A stretch of 64,000 nucleotides of DNA from Dermatophagoides farinae (lineage: Eukaryota > Arthropoda > Arachnida > Sarcoptiformes > Pyroglyphidae), in NCBI RefSeq assembly GCF_024713945.1, contig NC_134683.1:436501-500500 (forward strand), read 5' to 3'. Both the position numbers and the translations under genes were made by a program. Below, in pieces: positions 60,075 through 64,000 of the stretch; positions within the stretch are counted from its first letter, which is position 1; each line of letters opens with the position of its first letter. The notes beneath the pieces were generated by a model. It saw only the letters and a list, made by a program, of their open reading frames with translations. It searched no databases and was not told the origin of the DNA.

Positions 60075-61093
60075 AACAGGCCTTGATTTAGGATTTTTTT
60101 TGTTTGCATTCAAAAATGAAAATTTTTCTCATTTTTTTTTTTTTTTGCTAATCTAAAACCAAACCAATTTTTTATAGTTTGTTGCTAATGGCCAATCATT
60201 TTCAAATTTTTTTTTGTGATTCATAGCCAAGTTAGTGGCTGGAAAAAAGGCCAAATATTTTTTTTTGCAACTAATGTTCATCCATTTGTTTTGAATAATG
60301 AAACAGAAAAACTAATTGCACGTGTATTTTTTTTACTAAAAAGTTGGTCTTGTTTTTTTTCCCCATTATATATTTATCGATAATGATTTGCAACACCTCA
60401 TTTAATTTTTTTGCCAATTTTTCTGGCGAGAAAAAGTCAACTTTTTGTTTTCTCTTTGTGTGTGTGTGTGTGTATGTGTGTATGTGCTTGGTCAATCAAA
60501 TCCCTTGACCTTGGTTGGTAAACCTTTGATATGGTAAATAAAAAGTAACTTATCAATTGTGAAAATTGTCTGCATGTGTATGGTCATTATGATGATGACC
60601 AGACTATGTGTCTATAATGGTGGTCACAAGGAAATCTGGATTAAAATCCAGATTAATCCAAATTATTATTTTTCCGCAGCCAAAAAAAAATATAGATTAA
60701 AAGATTTCCGGGTATAATTATTTCGTGAGAAATTTGTTCATTTTTTTTGTTTAATCACAAAATTTCACCAATTTATTTTATCCACCGGTTTGAAAAAAAT
60801 AAAAGAAAAAAATTTTGGCTCAAATTTGGTCCAGAAAAAAACGACATAATTAATTAATTATCAAAGCAAGTGAAAGTAATTTCCATTTTTGTTGTTGTTG
60901 TTGTTGTTGTTGTCGTTCCCTTCATTTAAATATAAATGTTTTAACCTTTAAATCAGAAAACAAAACGGTCCATTTACCTGAGCTAATTGTTCATGTGAAA
61001 AAAAGGTGAAAATTTTTTAACCAGACAAAAAAAAGAGCCAAACGAACAAGTTCATGTTGGTGATCATCATGGATTTTTGTTTCTGGATTCGGG

Positions 61094-61105
61094 TATATAT
61101 ATAAT
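61094..61105 (+). promoter_or_regulatory. TATA box for His/Tyr-rich secreted protein
   Basis: TATATATATAAT is set off by GGG before it and lies about 160 bases upstream of the ATG at 61256. Expected transcription start is near 61125-61130. Confidence 0.5.
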
Positions 61106-61255
61106 CTGCGTATCAAACATTTGGATAGTTCCAGAAACACGAAACTAAACAACATATCGACCAAAAGATTTTGAATCTTGAAATTCAAAAATTTTTTTTC
61201 TACTTCAAAGTCCAAGTCCAAGTTGACAAACAACACAACAACAGCAGCAAAAATC

Positions 61256-61892
61256 ATGCAAAAATCAACGATCATCATTGTTTGTTTGGCCATCATTTTC
61301 GTATCGGTTGATGCTAATTTAATCGTGAAAAGTAAAGGCAAAAAAAGTAGTGACCTGTAAGTGATCCATTCATTCATTCATATAAATGATGATTTAATTT
61401 AAAATTTTCTTTTCTTTTTTTGTTTTTGCTCAATGATGATCGTGGTCACTGATTGCTGATTGAATTGGATTGAATTAAAGTGTCATGATTGGTGATAAAT
61501 GTCAACCAACGATTGTTAAATCTGGTGACAAAAAAGGAAAAAACAGTGATACGTACGTGTGTTTTTTCAATTTGATTAAAATTTTTTTTCATTCATTTTT
61601 TGTATGTGTTTTTCTTTCCAGTATAATCATGAATCCAGAATGTCATCATAAAGAGAAAAAAGAATATGTTGCATATCCGGTTTATCATCATGAATATCCA
61701 TCAATAATACATGAATATCATACTGGTTATGGTTATGATTATGGCCACAACAATAATAATTATGGTCATCAACAAAATTATGGTCATAATGATCATAATG
61801 GCTATCATCATGGTATGGATAATAAACATTATGGCTATCATCATGGTATGGATAATGATCATCATGGCTACTATGATTATTATCGTAAATAA
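61256..61892 (+). CDS. Small secreted His/Tyr/Gly-rich protein
   Basis: Three exons, 61256-61356, 61481-61552 and 61622-61892, giving 147 residues; introns are 124 and 69 bases, both phase 2. Residues 1-20 form a clear signal peptide (IIIVCLAIIFVSVDA). The short mature N-terminal part is Lys-rich and holds two cysteines (GDKCQP and NPECHH) that could pair. The C-terminal 75 residues are dominated by His, Tyr, Gly, Asn and Asp, with GYGYDYGH and two copies of an 11-residue repeat starting GYHHGMDN. Such tails occur in cuticle, silk, antimicrobial or metal-binding proteins; which applies here is unknown. Weak points are the middle exon, only 72 bases long, and its acceptor, which lacks a strong pyrimidine tract. 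Confidence 0.7.
61800..61865 (+). repeat. Two tandem 33-base coding repeats
   Basis: Units at 61800-61832 and 61833-61865 encode GYHHGMDNKHY and GYHHGMDNDHH. The first 24 bases of each unit are identical. They lie in frame in the last exon of the secreted His/Tyr-rich gene. Confidence 0.9.
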
Positions 61893-62966
61893 ATCCGTCA
61901 ATTAATCACCATTAATGACCATCTTTGAACCGGAAATTTGCAAAAACAAACAAGAAAATTGAAAAAAAAACCCAAAATTAACCACAATACATGTTTGACT
62001 GCCAATATACAGTGGTATCGACAATCAATCACACTAATTAACATTGAAAATTCTGTTTATTCAATTTTTTATCGATTTTTTTTGTGTTCGTTAAATTTCA
62101 TCATCATCATCATCATTTTTATTTTTCACAAAATTCAATAAAAAAAAATTCATTAAATTCCATGTGATCATCGTATGATGTTTACTTGAAAAACGGAAAT
62201 GTTAAAAGGATGCTGAATGGCCATTGAAAAAAAAACCATCATGGCCATTTCAATGTTAGCTTATAGCCAATTGCATCGATTATGTCCTCTCCATTTCGCT
62301 ATATGCATCATCCAATGATTGATTGATTATTCAATATGAATCAATTCATTAATTATGGTCGCTGTTGAATGGCAAAGAAAAAAGAAATTTTATTTTTAGC
62401 AACAAATTTCATTATTATCTGTTTTTCTGTTTTCTAATCAATTTATTATCATCGATAATTTTAATCAATTTTTTTTTATTTGATTTCCAATGTGTGATAT
62501 AATCATATTTCTTTTTCATTTCATTTCATTCATGGCCAAATATCTATAAATTTGTTGATCGATCTACGTGTATTGAATTACATCAAGTTTTTTTTTATGT
62601 ATTTCATTTTCCAATGTCTCGTCCTTCTTTTCTTTTTTTCGGATTAATTGATTGATCAATTTTTCCAATGATCAATGATCTGAATTGGAGGTTTAGAAAA
62701 ATTTTTAGGAAAAAAACCAAAATTAAAAAAATTTGGAAAAAAAATGTCATCATCATGTCATGTTCAATTGGTGGTGCCAGTGTTGGTTTATTTTTCTCTT
62801 CAAAATTGATACACATTAAACTAAATATATAAAAGAGAGGGAAATTGCTTGATATCGATCTGAATGAGTGGATGATTGATAATCACTCACTCATTCACTC
62901 ACACAAACACTGCATTCATAATTAGTTCATGTGCAAAAAATTTGTTTTTCATTAAACATTATTCAA
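61893..62966. other. Intergenic region
   Basis: Follows the His/Tyr-rich gene (its AATAAA-like signal is near 62136). AT-rich with ATC repeats near 62100. The TATA box and leader of the RidA gene are at its right end. Nothing else was recognised. Confidence 0.5.
62826..62835 (+). promoter_or_regulatory. TATA box for RidA gene
   Basis: TATATAAAAG lies 141 bases before the ATG at 62967, the same spacing as the TATA box of ELOVL D. Likely transcription start near 62860. Confidence 0.45.
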
Positions 62967-63522
62967 ATGAGCAGCATCATTTTTATTCAAAATTTTGTTC
63001 GAAAATCATCACCATTATCCAATTTTCCGCTATTATCGACCATTAATAAACGACTATTTAAAGTCTCGTAAGTTTAGTCGATTGTCATTTTGTTTGATTG
63101 TTTGATTGATTGATTCAAATACACATAGCCAAACAATGAGTCCAAAACGTATTATATCAACACCGTTGGCACCGCAACCAATTGGACCATATTCACAAGC
63201 AGTTCAAGTTGGCAATACTGTTTATCTTTCCGGACAAATTGGTATGAATGTACGTACTAATGAAATGGTTACCGGATCAATTCGTGATGAAGCACAACAA
63301 GCATTTACGAATATGAAAGCCGTAGTTGAAGCAAGTGGTGCTAAAATGTCCGATGTTGTCAAAGTGAATATTTTCATTCGAAATTTCAATGATTTTCCTG
63401 CCATTAATGATGTGATGAAAGAATTTTTTCAATCACCATTTCCAGCACGATCAACAGTCGGTGTTGCTGAATTGCCGAAAAATGCTCGTGTTGAAATTGA
63501 AAGTATCGTTGTAATTGAATAA
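62967..63522 (+). CDS. RidA/UK114 family 2-iminobutanoate deaminase, probably mitochondrial
   Basis: Two exons, 62967-63067 and 63129-63522, joined in phase 2, giving 164 residues. RidA enzymes hydrolyse reactive enamine/imine intermediates released by PLP-dependent dehydratases, protecting other PLP enzymes. The second exon from the internal ATG at 63136 encodes a complete RidA domain: APQPIGPYSQAV, VYLSGQIGM, QAFTNMKAVVEASG, VVKVNIFIRN, and ARSTVGVAELPKNARVEIE with the substrate-binding arginine and the conserved C-terminal glutamate. The first exon adds about 34 residues rich in Arg, Lys, Ser and hydrophobics without acidic residues (FVRKSSPLSNF, NKRLFKVS), typical of a mitochondrial presequence. 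Starting at 63136 would give a cytosolic form of about 128 residues, close to the usual RidA length. AATAAA lies at 63583. Confidence 0.93.
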
Positions 63523-64000
63523 ATGCGATGAGAAATTTGCATTTTCTCATTTTGTTTTTTTTAAATTGACTGAAATGATCTGAATAAATGTCCCTTTTTT
63601 TGGATTTCTCTTGTTCAACATACTTTCTCTCTATTTTTTTTGCGACAACAAAAAACCATATCTAACAGAGAGGTCAAATGTCAGCCAATGACACATACGA
63701 CGACGACTAATGCATCAACCAAATGTCAAATGTGTGTACAATAAACAGAAAAACATCGAGAAAAATTTTTTTTTTAAAAAAGACAAATCCGGTTATCAAA
63801 TGGAATGTTTTGAAAATTTCAATTTATTCAAATAATTCTAGATAGTAATTGAATGGGTGGATTCTTAAGAATTTCACTACCATCAAATTCACTGTGTTTG
63901 ACGTCAATTGATTGATTAAAAAACCAAATTGTTGTTGAATATTCATAAGAATTGTTGATATGTTTTTTTTTCTGCTATTTAATCAGAAAAAGATATCGAA
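63523..64000. other. 3' flank of RidA gene
   Basis: Contains the RidA poly(A) signal (63583-63588) and a second AATAAA near 63741, then AT-rich sequence to the window end. No coding sequence was recognised. Confidence 0.5.

Larger units (their letters stand above)
59642..61255. other. Intergenic region after the elongase array
   Basis: Contents: GTT run near 59825, a CTCF-like site at 60061, a TG run near 60460, a 22-base palindrome at 60633-60654 (AATCTGGATT, AA, AATCCAGATT), GTT run near 60890, and the TATA box of the next gene at 61094. No coding sequence or RNA gene was recognised. Confidence 0.5.

Noticed and set aside
61701-61901. Minus-strand Ile/Met-rich frame
   Set aside because: It is the shadow of the CAT-rich His/Tyr coding repeats on the plus strand.
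1-64000. tRNA, rRNA or snRNA genes
   Set aside because: I looked for B-box strings (GGTTCGANTCC), U1, U5 and U6 signatures and found none convincing; a covariance-model scan could still find one.
1-64000. Transposons or viral fossils
   Set aside because: No reverse transcriptase, transposase, integrase, capsid-like frame, or long terminal repeats were recognised on either strand.

Overview
This is eukaryotic nuclear DNA, very AT-rich and crowded with simple repeats (CA/TG, GAT/ATC, GTT/AAC, CT/GA and long A or T runs). Genes are intron-containing, many introns are only 55-90 bases with GT..AG ends, and the encoded proteins are arthropod-like: an arginine kinase, an invertebrate-type SUR transporter and a local expansion of ELOVL6-type elongases. 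Together these suggest a small, compact arthropod genome, most likely an astigmatid mite (dust-mite or scab-mite group). The species cannot be fixed from the sequence alone. No transposon coding region, viral fossil, rRNA, tRNA or CRISPR array was recognised.

Layout. 1-279: 5' end of a riboflavin transporter (SLC52A) on the minus strand. 2.0-4.6 kb: two neighbouring small multi-pass membrane proteins that look like diverged paralogues. 4.8-5.9 kb: a divergent single-exon arginine kinase. 8.5-9.4 kb: a secreted 12-cysteine protein, convergent with a large leucine-rich-repeat protein (9.7-12.4 kb, minus). 15.8-16.4 kb: a CTR1/SLC31 copper transporter, tail-to-tail with an 11-exon SUR-like ABCC transporter (16.5-23.1 kb, minus). 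24.6-26.3 kb: a divergent pair of unrecognised genes. 26.6-31.0 kb: tripeptidyl-peptidase II (6 exons, minus). 31.7-32.7 kb: erlin (minus).

35.0-59.6 kb is a tandem array of four ELOVL3/6-type fatty-acid elongases, here called A to D. All lie on the plus strand, all have one phase-0 intron at the same codon, and all end in a KKxx ER-retrieval signal. C and D are a recent duplicate pair that share a 158-base perfectly identical tract. The array occupies unusually large gene-free stretches for this window (a 4.4-kb intron and 7.5-kb and 6.3-kb gaps). 61.3-61.9 kb: a small secreted His/Tyr/Gly-rich protein with tandem 11-residue repeats. 63.0-63.5 kb: a RidA/UK114 deaminase whose first exon encodes a probable mitochondrial presequence.

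The genes do not form an operon or one pathway. Functional themes are ER lipid metabolism (four elongases and erlin), small-molecule and metal transport (riboflavin, copper, SUR) and proteostasis (TPP2, and erlin through ERAD). The most interesting parts are the elongase array, possible CTCF-like motifs on both sides of its C/D pair, the small lineage-restricted membrane and secreted proteins, and a 20-bp perfect inverted repeat near 24.2 kb. Exon boundaries come from reading GT/AG sites with frame and family continuity; no transcript data were available.
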